A DNA stretch of 64,000 nt from Sphingomonas sp. (lineage in GTDB: Bacteria > Pseudomonadota > Alphaproteobacteria > Sphingomonadales > Sphingomonadaceae), in NCBI RefSeq assembly GCF_017744835.1, contig NZ_JAGIAM010000003.1, forward strand, positions 496,001-560,000, given 5' to 3'. Within the stretch, counting starts at the first letter, position 1. Every line of letters begins with the position of its first letter. The translations under genes and the position numbers were made by a program. The notes beneath the pieces were generated by a model. It was not told where the DNA came from, searched no databases, and was given only the letters and a program-made list of their open reading frames with translations. Below are positions 54,400 to 63,217 of the stretch, in pieces.

Positions 54400-55446
54400 A
54401 TGTCGGTTTGGGGTCACGCGTTCGGTAAGTTCGGTGCATTGGTTGCCGCGGTGCTGGCGGCATCGCCTGCCTGGGCTCCCGCGGCGGCGCAGGACGAGAT
54501 CGGCTTCCAATCCTATCTGCGCACCGTGGCGACCAAGGCGGAAGCCCAGGGAGTCAGCCGGCGCACGATCGATTCGGTGATCCCGACGCTCACTTTCAAT
54601 TCGCGCGTCGTCGAGCTCGACCAGCAGCAGCCCGAGAGCCGGCCCAATGCGCCGATCTCGCCGTTCGAACCCTATCGCGTGCGCCATGTCGACGCGGCGC
54701 GGATCTCGCAGGGCAGGGCGGCCTATCAGCGCCAGCGCTCGCGGCTCGCCCGGATCGAGCGCGAGACCGGCGTTCCCGAATCGATCATGGTCGCGATCTG
54801 GGGGCACGAGACCAACTACGGCCGCGTGATGGGCAATTTCGACCTGCCGCGCGCACTGGCGAGCCTGGCCTATGAGGGCCGGCGCCGCGACCTGTTCGAG
54901 AGCGAGTTCATCGCGACGCTCAAGATGATCGACCGCGGCGTGCCGCGCGCGAAGCTGGTCGGGAGCTGGGCGGGCGCCTTCGGCGGGCCGCAGTTCCTGC
55001 CGAGCGTCTATCTGCGCCTGGCCGTCGATGGCGACGGAGATGGCATGGCCGACATCTGGAACAGCGAGGCGGATACGCTCGCCTCGATCGCCAATTATTT
55101 CGTCAACGCCGGCTGGCGGCCGGGGCAGCCCTGGGGCTTTGCGGTGCAGGTGCCGGCGGGGCTCAATCGCGGGGCGCTGACGACGCGGACGATCTCGCCG
55201 CGCTGCCCGCGCGTCCACGAGCGTCACAGCCAGTGGAAGACAATGGCGGAATGGCGCGCGCTCGGCGTGCTGCCGATCGGGCGCGCCTGGCCGGCGGACA
55301 ATGTCCAGGCGACGCTGCTCGAGCCCGACGGGCCGGGGAAGACCGGCTATCTGCTCACCGGCAATTACCGCGTGATCCTCGACTATAATTGCTCGAATTT
55401 TTACGCTTTGTCGGTAGGCCTGCTGGCCGATGAAGTGGAACGCTAG
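54400..55446 (+). CDS. Lytic murein transglycosylase, MltB family (SLT_2)
   Basis: 348 aa. Signal peptide to about AAAQ, then an SLT_2 domain with catalytic Glu137 in IWGHETNYGRVMG and the family stretch GAFGGPQFLPSVYLRLAVDGDGDGMADIWNSEADTLASIANYF. It lacks a lipobox, so it is soluble in the periplasm. It produces 1,6-anhydro-muropeptides. The C-terminal part after residue 250 resembles the short peptidoglycan-binding region of alphaproteobacterial MltB proteins. The stop overlaps the next gene by 17 nt. Confidence 0.93.
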   Translation: MSVWGHAFGKFGALVAAVLAASPAWAPAAAQDEIGFQSYLRTVATKAEAQGVSRRTIDSVIPTLTFNSRVVELDQQQPESRPNAPISPFEPYRVRHVDAARISQGRAAYQRQRSRLARIERETGVPESIMVAIWGHETNYGRVMGNFDLPRALASLAYEGRRRDLFESEFIATLKMIDRGVPRAKLVGSWAGAFGGPQFLPSVYLRLAVDGDGDGMADIWNSEADTLASIANYFVNAGWRPGQPWGFAVQVPAGLNRGALTTRTISPRCPRVHERHSQWKTMAEWRALGVLPIGRAWPADNVQATLLEPDGPGKTGYLLTGNYRVILDYNCSNFYALSVGLLADEVER

Positions 55447-56284
55447 CGCCGTCGCTGCCCTTGCTCTCCTCGCCGGTCCCGGCGAGGCGTGGAGCCAATC
55501 GAACCTCGCCACCCAGGCGCAGCCGCAGCTCGTCTATTCACGGCCCGAGGCGGATCCGACCGCAGGTGCGACCGGACCGCGTGCGACCTCGCAGCAGAAC
55601 GGCGAGGCGCCGCGTTACGACGAGGTCGGCTATGCCGGCATCGGCGCGGGGCGTGGCGTCACGGTGACGCACCGCACGCTCGCGCCCGACACCGTGGTCG
55701 AAGTGACTTCGCTCGCCACGGGGCGCACGATCCTGGCGCTGGTCGCCGCAGGCGAGGCTCCGGCGGCGAACCATGTTGCCGAACTCTCCGCGGGCGCCGC
55801 GCGCCAGCTCGGCCAGGCGGAGGTCCAGCAAGCGGTCGCCGTGCGCGTCCGCAAGGTCAGCGCCACGCCGCCCGACATGACAGCCTTGCGCGCCGGCAGG
55901 CCCGCGGGAGACCGGCCCGACACGCCGCCGGTGCTGCTCAATCCGCTACGCAAGCTGCTGCCTGCGATCGCGGTCGCGCCTTCGCCGCAGCCGATTGTTG
56001 CCCCCGCTCCACGTCCCGAGGCGCCCAAGCCGCCAGTCCGACGGACCGAAACCGCGGCGGTAGCCGCTGCTCCGGCCGCGAAGGGACGATATTCGGTGCA
56101 GATCGCGGCACTTTCGAACGCGGGCAACGCACAAGCGCTTGCGAAATCCATGGGGGGCTTCGTAAAGCAGGGGGGAGGCCTTCATCGCGTCCAGCTCGGC
56201 CCCTTCGCCACGCGGCAGGAGGCGGAGCAGGCGCGGGCAAAGGCCGCACGCGCGGGTTATCGAGACGCGCGCGTCTTGCCGTGA
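55430..56284 (+). CDS. SPOR-domain protein, RlpA-like, probably non-catalytic
   Basis: 284 aa. Signal peptide MKWNASAVAALALLAGPGEAWSQ, a central region with THRTLAPDTVVEVTSLATGRT that resembles the RlpA double-psi barrel (His-Arg-Thr present), a Pro/Ala linker, and a C-terminal SPOR domain (YSVQIAALSNAGNAQALAKSM, HRVQLGPFATRQEAEQARAKA). SPOR domains bind denuded septal glycan. The usual acidic NDRGP-type segment of RlpA is replaced by VAAGEAP, so transglycosylase activity is doubtful. The 17-nt overlap with the MltB gene and the D,D-carboxypeptidase downstream suggest a septal cell-wall role. Confidence 0.82.
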   Translation: MKWNASAVAALALLAGPGEAWSQSNLATQAQPQLVYSRPEADPTAGATGPRATSQQNGEAPRYDEVGYAGIGAGRGVTVTHRTLAPDTVVEVTSLATGRTILALVAAGEAPAANHVAELSAGAARQLGQAEVQQAVAVRVRKVSATPPDMTALRAGRPAGDRPDTPPVLLNPLRKLLPAIAVAPSPQPIVAPAPRPEAPKPPVRRTETAAVAAAPAAKGRYSVQIAALSNAGNAQALAKSMGGFVKQGGGLHRVQLGPFATRQEAEQARAKAARAGYRDARVLP

Positions 56285-56314
56285 ACAATGCGTAACCGGG
56301 GACCCCAAAGACCC

Positions 56315-57475
56315 ATGAAGAAGCTGATCGCCGCCTCGCTCCTGGCCATTGCCGTCGCCTATCCGACGACTGCTGCCTCGCCGCCCTTCGATACGCCTGC
56401 GCCGATCGCCTATATGGAGGACCTGTCCTCGGGCGCGGTGCTCTATGCCAAGGACGCCGATCGCCGCATCCCGCCGGCATCGATGGCGAAGATGATGACG
56501 GTCTATGTCGTCTTCGACATGATCAAGAAGGGTGAGGTGAAGCTCGACCAGCAGATCGAGGTGCGCCCCGAGACCTGGAAGAAGTGGCATTCGCAGGGCT
56601 CGACCATGTTCCTTGCGGTGGGCGAGCGCCCGACCGTCTCCGACCTGCTCAAGGGCATCGTCACGCTTTCGGGCAACGACGCCTGCGTCGTGCTGGCCGA
56701 GGGCGTGGCGGGCACCGAGGAGGCCTTCGCCAATCTGATGAACCAGCAGGCGCAGCGGCTGGGCCTCACCAACAGCCACTTCGGCAATTCGAACGGCTGG
56801 CCGGACGAAGGCCGCACCTTCGTGACCGCGCGCGACCTTGCGCATCTCGCCAAGGCGACGATCCAGGATCATCCGCAGCTCTACAAGCAGTTCTATTCGC
56901 TGCCGAGCTTCACCTGGGGCAAGACGCTGGGCGCGGGCGCCGACATCAGCCAGGCCAACCGCGATCCGCTGCTCGGCAAGGTGCAGGGCGCCGACGGGCT
57001 CAAGACCGGCCACACCGAGGAGGCCGGCTATGGCTTCACGGGCTCGGCCGAGCAGAACGGCCGCCGCCTGGTGATGGTGGTCGCGGGGCTCGACAGCTAC
57101 AACGGCCGCGCCGCGGAATCGGTGCGCTTCATGGACTGGGGCTTCCGCGCATGGAAGGCGCGCCCGATCGCGTCCAAGGGGCGCCGGATCGGCGACGTCG
57201 AAGTGCAGGGCGGCGGATCGAGCACCGTGGGCGTGATCGCGCCGCGCGACCTCAACGCCACCGTGCCCGCGGGCACGTCGCCGCAGATGCAGGGCAAGAT
57301 CGTCTACCAGGGCCCGGTCAAGGCGCCGATCAAGGCGGGCGACCATATCGCCGACCTGGTCGTCGAGACCCCCGGCATGCCCACTCAGACGCTGCCGCTG
57401 GTGGCCGAGACCGACGTCGGGGAGGCGGGCTTCTTCCGCCGCATCTGGCTCGGCTTCTGGTCGCTGTTCGCGTGA
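56315..57475 (+). CDS. D-alanyl-D-alanine carboxypeptidase (class C PBP, DacC/PBP5-like)
   Basis: 386 aa. Signal peptide MKKLIAASLLAIAVAYPTTA. SxxK is SMAK (Ser56-Lys59), SxN is SGN at 119-121, KTG at 230-232, all intact. A C-terminal beta-sandwich and an amphipathic tail IWLGFWSLF for membrane attachment follow. It trims the terminal D-Ala of peptidoglycan stem peptides. The start at 56315 is the signal-peptide start; the track adds nine residues. Confidence 0.95.
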   Translation: MKKLIAASLLAIAVAYPTTAASPPFDTPAPIAYMEDLSSGAVLYAKDADRRIPPASMAKMMTVYVVFDMIKKGEVKLDQQIEVRPETWKKWHSQGSTMFLAVGERPTVSDLLKGIVTLSGNDACVVLAEGVAGTEEAFANLMNQQAQRLGLTNSHFGNSNGWPDEGRTFVTARDLAHLAKATIQDHPQLYKQFYSLPSFTWGKTLGAGADISQANRDPLLGKVQGADGLKTGHTEEAGYGFTGSAEQNGRRLVMVVAGLDSYNGRAAESVRFMDWGFRAWKARPIASKGRRIGDVEVQGGGSSTVGVIAPRDLNATVPAGTSPQMQGKIVYQGPVKAPIKAGDHIADLVVETPGMPTQTLPLVAETDVGEAGFFRRIWLGFWSLFA

Positions 57476-57483
57476 TCGCCGGT

Positions 57484-57502
57484 CCTCCCCCTTGCGGGGA
57501 GG
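57484..57502. terminator. Hairpin between the D,D-carboxypeptidase gene and holB
   Basis: CCTCCCC-CTTGC-GGGGAGG (seven-bp stem) in the 43-bp gap where many alphaproteobacteria carry tmk. No T-run follows, so it may be only a weak terminator. Confidence 0.45.
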
Positions 57503-57518
57503 ATCGTCCTTGCGGCCC

Positions 57519-58496
57519 ATGCGCCTGATCGGCAACGAACCCGCCCGCGAGGCGCTGGCTGCCGCCATGGCGAGCGGCGCGTTGCACCACGCCTGGCTGA
57601 TCGCCGGGCCCGAGGGCGTGGGTAAGGGCAGCTTCGCGCGCATCGCGGCGCTTAGGATGTTGGCCGAGGCGGTCGAGCTCGAAAAGCTCTCGCCCGGCTG
57701 GGACGTGCCGGGCGGCACGCGCACCGCCCATCTGATCGAGGCGGGCGCGCATCCCGATTATCGCGAGCTCGTTCGGCTCCCCAAGGATCCGGACAAGCCC
57801 GACGAGGCGCTGGCACGGTCGATCACCATCGCCCAGGTCCGCGGCCTGCAGGCGCTGTTCGCGACCAAGCCGGCGCTCTCGGGTCGACGGGTGATCGTGA
57901 TCGATGCGATCGACGATCTCGAGCGCGCCGGCGCCAATGCGCTGCTCAAGAGCCTCGAGGAGCCGCCCGCGGGGACGATCTTCCTGCTGGTGAGCCATGC
58001 GCCGGGCCGGCTGCTCCCGACGATCCGCTCGCGTTGCCGACTGCTCCGCTTCGAGCCGCTGGCGGACGCGCAGGTAGCGCAGATCGTGCGCGCCGAGCTT
58101 CCCGACGCGACCGCGGGGGAGATCGACGCGCTAGTCCGGGCGGGGGAGGGCTCCCCGGGCCGTGCGCTGCATTTCGGCGGGCTCGACATCGCGGCGCTCG
58201 AGGCCGAGATGGCGGCGCTGGCGGAAACCGGCGACCCTTCCAACGCGATCCGCGGAAGACTTGCCAAGCTGCTGGGACCCAAGGCCGCGCAGCCACGATA
58301 CGAAGCATTTCTCGAGCGCGCGCCGAGCTTCATCGCCGAGCGTGCCAAGGGGCTGTCCGGCGAAGCGCTGCGCACGGCGCTCGATGCCTATGCCGCCGCG
58401 CGCGAGCTGGGCGGCGCAGCGATCGGCCTTTCGCTCGACGCCGGAGCGACGGTGTTCGAAATGTCGGGGCTGATCGCGCGCTTGGCGCGGCGCTGA
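57519..58496 (+). CDS. holB: DNA polymerase III subunit delta'
   Basis: 325 aa from MRLIGNEPAREALAAAM. Clamp-loader subunit. It has the P-loop GPEGVGKGSF, the SALKSLEEPP-type motif NALLKSLEEPPAGTIFLLVSH, and SRCRLLRFEPL. Sensor-like Arg in SRC. The usual preceding gene tmk is not present. The track start at 57492 reads part of a hairpin and is rejected. Confidence 0.94.
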   Translation: MRLIGNEPAREALAAAMASGALHHAWLIAGPEGVGKGSFARIAALRMLAEAVELEKLSPGWDVPGGTRTAHLIEAGAHPDYRELVRLPKDPDKPDEALARSITIAQVRGLQALFATKPALSGRRVIVIDAIDDLERAGANALLKSLEEPPAGTIFLLVSHAPGRLLPTIRSRCRLLRFEPLADAQVAQIVRAELPDATAGEIDALVRAGEGSPGRALHFGGLDIAALEAEMAALAETGDPSNAIRGRLAKLLGPKAAQPRYEAFLERAPSFIAERAKGLSGEALRTALDAYAAARELGGAAIGLSLDAGATVFEMSGLIARLARR

Positions 58497-58533
58497 GGTT
58501 GCTACGGCTCCGCCGCGCCCGTAAAGCGCCGGC

Positions 58534-60036
58534 ATGGCCGAGCCTTTCTACATCACCACCGCGATCCACTACCCCAACGGCCGGCCGCACATCGGCCATG
58601 CCTATGAGATGATCGCCGCCGACGCGATCGCGCGCTTCCAGCGCCAGCACGGCCGCGACGTCTTCTTCCAGACCGGCACCGACGAGCACGGCTTGAAGAT
58701 GGTGCAGACCGCGCGGGCGCGCGGCATAGAGGTGCGCGCGCTGGCCGACGAGATGTCCGGCTATTTCCGCGAGATGGCCGACAAACTCGACATTTCGTTC
58801 GATCGCTTCATCCGCACGTCGGAGGCCGAGCATTACAAGGCCAGCCAGGCGATCTGGAAGGCGATGGCCGAGGCCGGCGACCTGTACCTCGATCGCTACG
58901 AAGGCTGGTATTCGGTGCGCGACGAGGCCTTCTATGAAGAGAAGGAGCTGGTCGAAGGAGAGGGCGGGCAGAAGCTTTCGCCCCAGGGCACGCCGGTCGA
59001 ATGGACCGCCGAGGAAACCTGGTTCTTCCGCCTCTCCAAATACCAGCAGCCGCTGCTCGATTTCTATGCCGCCAATCCGGACTTCATCCGCCCCGAGAGC
59101 CGCCGCAACGAGATCCTGCGCTTCGTCGAGGGCGGGCTCTCCGACCTGTCGGTCAGCCGCACGAGCTTCGACTGGGGTGTGCCGGTGCCCGACAGCCCGG
59201 GCCACGTCATGTACGTCTGGGTCGACGCGCTGACCAACTACATCACGGGGGCCGGCTATCCCGACGATCCCGAGCGTTTCGCGACCTGGTGGCCCGCCGA
59301 CATCCACTTGATCGGCAAGGACATCGTCCGTTTCCACGCGGTCTATTGGCCGGCGTTCCTGATGTCGGCGAAGATCGCGCTTCCCAAGCAGGTCTTCGGC
59401 CACGGCTTCCTGCTCAACCGCGGCGAGAAGATGTCCAAGTCGGTGGGCAATGTCGTCGATCCGATGGCACTCGTCGAGCTCTACGGCGTCGACGCGCTGC
59501 GTTACTTCCTGCTGCGCGACGTCAGCTTCGGACAGGACGGGACGTTCAGCGACGAAGCGATCGTGACGCGCGCCAACGCCGATCTCGCCAACAGCTTCGG
59601 CAACCTCGCCCAGCGCACGCTCGCCTTCATTGCCAAGAATTGCGAGGGCCATGTGCCCGAGGGGCGCGCCGAAGAGGCAGACGCCGTGCTGCTCGCGGAG
59701 GTCGACACCGCCTGCGCGGCGTTCCGCACCGCCTTCGACGATCTCGCGCTCAGCCAGGGCGTCGAGGCGTGGATGACGGGCGTCTTCGCGTGCAACCAAT
59801 ATATCGACGCCCAGGCGCCCTGGACGCTCAGGAAGACCGATCCGGACCGTATGCGCGCGGTATTGCGCACGCTCATCCGCGCGATCCGGCAGCTCGCCGT
59901 GGCGATCCTGCCGGTCATTCCGACTTCGGCCTCCAAGCTGCTCGCGCAACTGCCTTCGGCCGATGACGAGGGCTTCCGCGTGGGTACGCCGACCCCCATC
60001 TTTCCGAGGCTCGAGCTCAAGACGGAGGAAGCGTGA
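58534..60036 (+). CDS. metG: Methionine--tRNA ligase
   Basis: 500 aa, the short form without the C-terminal tRNA-binding EMAP domain and with the single-knuckle or zinc-free connective peptide. Class I motifs are HIGH at residues 19-22 and KMSKS at 299-303. YVWVDALTNYITG is the usual methionine-binding region. The stop overlaps tatD by 4 nt. Confidence 0.97.
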   Translation: MAEPFYITTAIHYPNGRPHIGHAYEMIAADAIARFQRQHGRDVFFQTGTDEHGLKMVQTARARGIEVRALADEMSGYFREMADKLDISFDRFIRTSEAEHYKASQAIWKAMAEAGDLYLDRYEGWYSVRDEAFYEEKELVEGEGGQKLSPQGTPVEWTAEETWFFRLSKYQQPLLDFYAANPDFIRPESRRNEILRFVEGGLSDLSVSRTSFDWGVPVPDSPGHVMYVWVDALTNYITGAGYPDDPERFATWWPADIHLIGKDIVRFHAVYWPAFLMSAKIALPKQVFGHGFLLNRGEKMSKSVGNVVDPMALVELYGVDALRYFLLRDVSFGQDGTFSDEAIVTRANADLANSFGNLAQRTLAFIAKNCEGHVPEGRAEEADAVLLAEVDTACAAFRTAFDDLALSQGVEAWMTGVFACNQYIDAQAPWTLRKTDPDRMRAVLRTLIRAIRQLAVAILPVIPTSASKLLAQLPSADDEGFRVGTPTPIFPRLELKTEEA

Positions 60037-60812
60037 GACTGGCCGACAGCCATTGCCACCTGATCTACAAGGGCCTCGGCGAGCAGCAGCCCGAAGTGCT
60101 GGCGCGTGCGCGCGAAGCCGGAGTGGTCGCGATGCTCAACATCTCGACGCGCGAGAACGAATGGGACCAGGTCATTGCCGTCGCCGAACGCGAACCCGAT
60201 GTCTGGGCGTCGGTGGGCATCCACCCGCATGAGGCCGACCAGCACCCCGATGTCGACACCGCCAAGCTCGTCGAACGCGCCGCGCACCCCCGCGTCGTCG
60301 GCATCGGCGAGAGCGGGCTCGACTATTATTACGACCATAGCGACCGCGATCGGCAGCGCGCGAGCTTCCGCGCACACGTCGCCGCGTGCCGCGAGACCCA
60401 GCTCCCGCTGATCGTCCATACGCGCGACGCCGAGGCCGACACCGCCGACATCCTGCGTGACGAAATGGGGAAGGGGGCTTATCCCGGCGTCATCCATTGC
60501 TTCACCGCGAGCCGCGAGTTCTCGGAGATCGCGCTGGAACTGGGCTTCTACATCTCGATTTCGGGTATCGTGACCTTCAAGAACGCCCGCGACCTGCAGG
60601 AGACCGCGTCCCGGCTGCCGCTCGACCGGCTGCTGATCGAGACCGACGCGCCCTTCCTCGCCCCCGTGCCGCACCGAGGCAAGACCGGCGAGCCGGCATT
60701 CGTCGCGGACACCTGCCGCTTCCTGGCAGGGCTGCGAGGCGAGGATCCCGAGATGCTCGCCGAGGCGACGCGACAAAACTTCCACAAGCTATTCGCCAAG
60801 ACGCTGGCCTGA
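60033..60812 (+). CDS. TatD family metal-dependent hydrolase
   Basis: 259 aa from a GTG overlapping the metG stop. ADSHCHLIYKGL carries the first metal ligands, followed by SVGIHPHEAD, GIGESGLDYYYDH, VHTRDAEADT, HCFTAS and LIETDAPFLAP. TatD proteins are deoxyribonucleases and exonucleases acting in DNA repair. The order metG-tatD-MBL is conserved in Alphaproteobacteria. Confidence 0.94.
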   Translation: MRLADSHCHLIYKGLGEQQPEVLARAREAGVVAMLNISTRENEWDQVIAVAEREPDVWASVGIHPHEADQHPDVDTAKLVERAAHPRVVGIGESGLDYYYDHSDRDRQRASFRAHVAACRETQLPLIVHTRDAEADTADILRDEMGKGAYPGVIHCFTASREFSEIALELGFYISISGIVTFKNARDLQETASRLPLDRLLIETDAPFLAPVPHRGKTGEPAFVADTCRFLAGLRGEDPEMLAEATRQNFHKLFAKTLA

Positions 60813-60813
60813 C

Positions 60814-61581
60814 GTGAAAATCCGCATCCTCGGTTCGGGCACATCCTCGGGCGTTCCGAGGATCGGCAATGATTGGGGCACCTGCGACCCGAAAGATCCG
60901 CGCAATCGCCGCACGCGCGCTTCGGTGCTGGTCTCGACCGAGACCACGACGATCCTGGTCGATACCAGTCCGGACATGCGCGAGCAGCTTCTCGCGGCGG
61001 GGGTGAGCGACGTCGATGCAGTGATCTGGACGCACGATCACGCCGATCATACCCATGGCATCGACGACCTGCGCCAACTCATGCACCTGCGCGGAGGCGA
61101 GCCGGTCCGCGGCCTGGCGCGGCCGTTCACACTAGAGCAGCTCCAGGCGAAGTTCCCCTATGTCTTTTTCGGGCGGGGCGGGTATCGGCCGACCGTCGCG
61201 ATCGAACCGCTGCCGGACACGCTCGAGATCGGCGACATCCGCATCAGCGTGACCGACCAGCCGCACGGGGGCATCACCTCCGCCGGACTCCGTTTCGAGA
61301 ATGGCGGTAAATCAATCGGATATGCGACAGACTTCAACCAGATGACGAGCGACATGCGCGCGCTCTACACCGGGCTCGATGTCTGGGTGGTCGACGCGCT
61401 GCGCCGCGCGCCGCACCCCACGCATCCCCACCTCGACGAAGTGCTCGGCTGGGTCGCCGAGCTCGGGCCTAAGCGTTCCGCACTTGTTCATATGGACAAT
61501 TCGATGGACTATGCGCGCCTGGCCGCGGAGCTGCCGCAGGGCGTGGAGCCGGGCCATGACGGGCTGGAGATACGCGCGTGA
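60814..61581 (+). CDS. MBL-fold metallo-hydrolase (PhnP/RNase Z-like)
   Basis: 255 aa, GTG start. SGTSSGVPRIGN is the N-terminal signature, HDHADHTHGIDDLR the zinc motif, and PHPTHPHLDEVL carries a further His. Sequence is that of the PhnP-like group (cyclic phosphodiesterases), but the metG-tatD-MBL context suggests a general nucleic-acid or nucleotide role; substrate unassigned. Confidence 0.9.
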   Translation: MKIRILGSGTSSGVPRIGNDWGTCDPKDPRNRRTRASVLVSTETTTILVDTSPDMREQLLAAGVSDVDAVIWTHDHADHTHGIDDLRQLMHLRGGEPVRGLARPFTLEQLQAKFPYVFFGRGGYRPTVAIEPLPDTLEIGDIRISVTDQPHGGITSAGLRFENGGKSIGYATDFNQMTSDMRALYTGLDVWVVDALRRAPHPTHPHLDEVLGWVAELGPKRSALVHMDNSMDYARLAAELPQGVEPGHDGLEIRA

Positions 61582-62261
61582 ACGCCTGGCAGGGCATCGA
61601 TCTGATCTGGCTCGTCGGCGTGCTCGTGCTGGTGCTCAGCGCGCTATCGGTGCGACGGTTGTCGCTCGGCTTCCTCCTGCGCTCGTTGATCAGCTGGGCG
61701 GTGATCGCGCTGCTCGCCTTCCTGGCAGTGACGCACCGTCATGAGCTGAGCGCGCTCTTCACGTCGGTCACCGAGCGGCTCGGGATCGACGACCAGCAGG
61801 TCGAAGGGCGCACGGTCCGCATCCGGATGAGCCCCGACGGGCATTTCTGGGCGCGCGTGACGCTCAACGGCACCGAGCGGCGCATGCTGATCGACAGCGG
61901 CGCCACGATCACGGCGATTTCCGGGGAAACCGCCGCGGCGGCGGGGGTGGAGCCGATCACCGGCCTGCCGGTGATGATCGAGACCGCCAACGGCACCGTC
62001 GCCGCACAGCGCGGGCGCATCCAGCACCTTGCGGTCGGTCCGCTCAAGACCGAGGACCTGGGCGTGGTGATCTCGAGCAACTTCGGCGAGATGGACGTGC
62101 TGGGCATGAACTTCCTGTCGCGGCTGCACAGCTGGCGCGTCGAGAACAACGTGCTCGTGCTCGAACCCAAGCGTGGCGCCACCGACGACGGCAGCGACGC
62201 AACGACCACGCCCGCCGGGCAGCGCAAGGGACGGGCGCGGGTTCGCGACGACGACGCCTAG
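61578..62261 (+). CDS. Membrane-anchored retropepsin-like aspartic protease (TIGR02281-type)
   Basis: 227 aa from a GTG that overlaps the MBL stop. Two N-terminal membrane segments (LIWLVGVLVLVLSALSV, LLRSLISWAVIALLAFLAV), then a periplasmic clan AA protease domain with catalytic Asp106 in MLIDSGATITAIS, a flap-like TANGTVAAQRG and hydrophobic LGVVISSNFGEMDVLGMNFLSRL. It functions as a homodimer. The C-terminal tail is basic. The stop overlaps the convergent SCPU gene by 4 nt. Confidence 0.88.
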   Translation: MNAWQGIDLIWLVGVLVLVLSALSVRRLSLGFLLRSLISWAVIALLAFLAVTHRHELSALFTSVTERLGIDDQQVEGRTVRIRMSPDGHFWARVTLNGTERRMLIDSGATITAISGETAAAAGVEPITGLPVMIETANGTVAAQRGRIQHLAVGPLKTEDLGVVISSNFGEMDVLGMNFLSRLHSWRVENNVLVLEPKRGATDDGSDATTTPAGQRKGRARVRDDDA

Positions 62262-63217
62262 AAGCTGAGGACGACGATCACCGCGTCGGAATAATTGCCG
62301 ACCGGCGGGATCTGGCTCACCGTGACGCGCCCATAGACCGGGCTCGTCTGCACCGCGCTCGTTCCCGTGCCGGTGATCGTCCCGTCGATCGCGATCAGCT
62401 GGGTGCGTCCGTTGTCGCGATAGAGGCGGTAGGGGATATAGTTGCCTTGCGCGCTTCGCATTCGCCGCTCGCCGCTGAGGGGCTGCTGTCCGCCGTCGAA
62501 GCGCAGCGTCCAGGGCGTGCCGGTGGGGCAGGTGACTTGTACCGAACCCGCCGCGTCGACCTGGGTCCAGACGCCGCTGGGCGTGCCGAAGTCGATCGCC
62601 GCGATCGTGCCGAGCGTACACGAGGGGGCGACCGTGGCGGTGGTGTGGACGGTGATGCGCTGGCCCTGGAAGCCGGTGAGATTGTCAACGCAGGTCGTCG
62701 CACCGCTGGCCCGAAACCCCAGGATCGTCTGATAGATATAGGCCTCATAGGCCGCCGTCGGCGCGGGTTGGCCCGCGGGTATCACGCCGTAGAAGGTGAT
62801 GGTGCCCGTGACCGTCGCGCTCGGCGGGACCGTCAGGCTCAGTGTTATGGGGTTGGTGACCGTCCACAGTTGGGTCGCGGCCTGATTGACGTAGACATTG
62901 TAGTCGATCGTGGAACCGCCAGGGCCCTGCAGCCGCGGCTGGGTTGCGGTGCCCGGGTAGCTGGGTTCGCCGAAGCCGGCGCACAGCGTGAAGCTTGTCG
63001 GCGTCGGGTCGAAATTCTGGCAGCTGTAGTGGATCTCGCCGGTCGCGGTGCGGCCGTTGCCGAAATTGAGTGGCACCTCCGGGTCGGTCGACCTGCAGAA
63101 GACATTCGCCTGCGCCGGCGGTGCGAACAGTAGCGCGTCCACCGCCAGCAGCCCGGCCAGCGCGAGCAGCAGCGCCGCAAGGCCGCGTTTCGAGACCAGG
63201 CGAAGGAGGGCGCTCAT
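62258..63217 (-). CDS. Spore coat U (SCPU) domain protein, tandem domains
   Basis: 319 aa from MSALLRLVSKRGLAALLLALAGLLAVDALLF (or MPMS at 63223). After the signal peptide there are two SCPU-type beta-sandwiches: residues about 38-175 (CRSTDPEVPLNFGNGRTATGE, CQNFDPTPTSFTLCAG) and about 180-319 (SCTLGTIAAIDFGTPSG, VQVTCPTGTPWTLRFDGGQQ, YIPYRLYRDNGRTQLI). These are chaperone-usher secreted subunits. The ATG overlaps the usher stop as ATGA, so it belongs to a chaperone-usher operon. The 547-aa track ORF is over-extended. Confidence 0.9.
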   Translation of the reverse strand: MSALLRLVSKRGLAALLLALAGLLAVDALLFAPPAQANVFCRSTDPEVPLNFGNGRTATGEIHYSCQNFDPTPTSFTLCAGFGEPSYPGTATQPRLQGPGGSTIDYNVYVNQAATQLWTVTNPITLSLTVPPSATVTGTITFYGVIPAGQPAPTAAYEAYIYQTILGFRASGATTCVDNLTGFQGQRITVHTTATVAPSCTLGTIAAIDFGTPSGVWTQVDAAGSVQVTCPTGTPWTLRFDGGQQPLSGERRMRSAQGNYIPYRLYRDNGRTQLIAIDGTITGTGTSAVQTSPVYGRVTVSQIPPVGNYSDAVIVVLSF

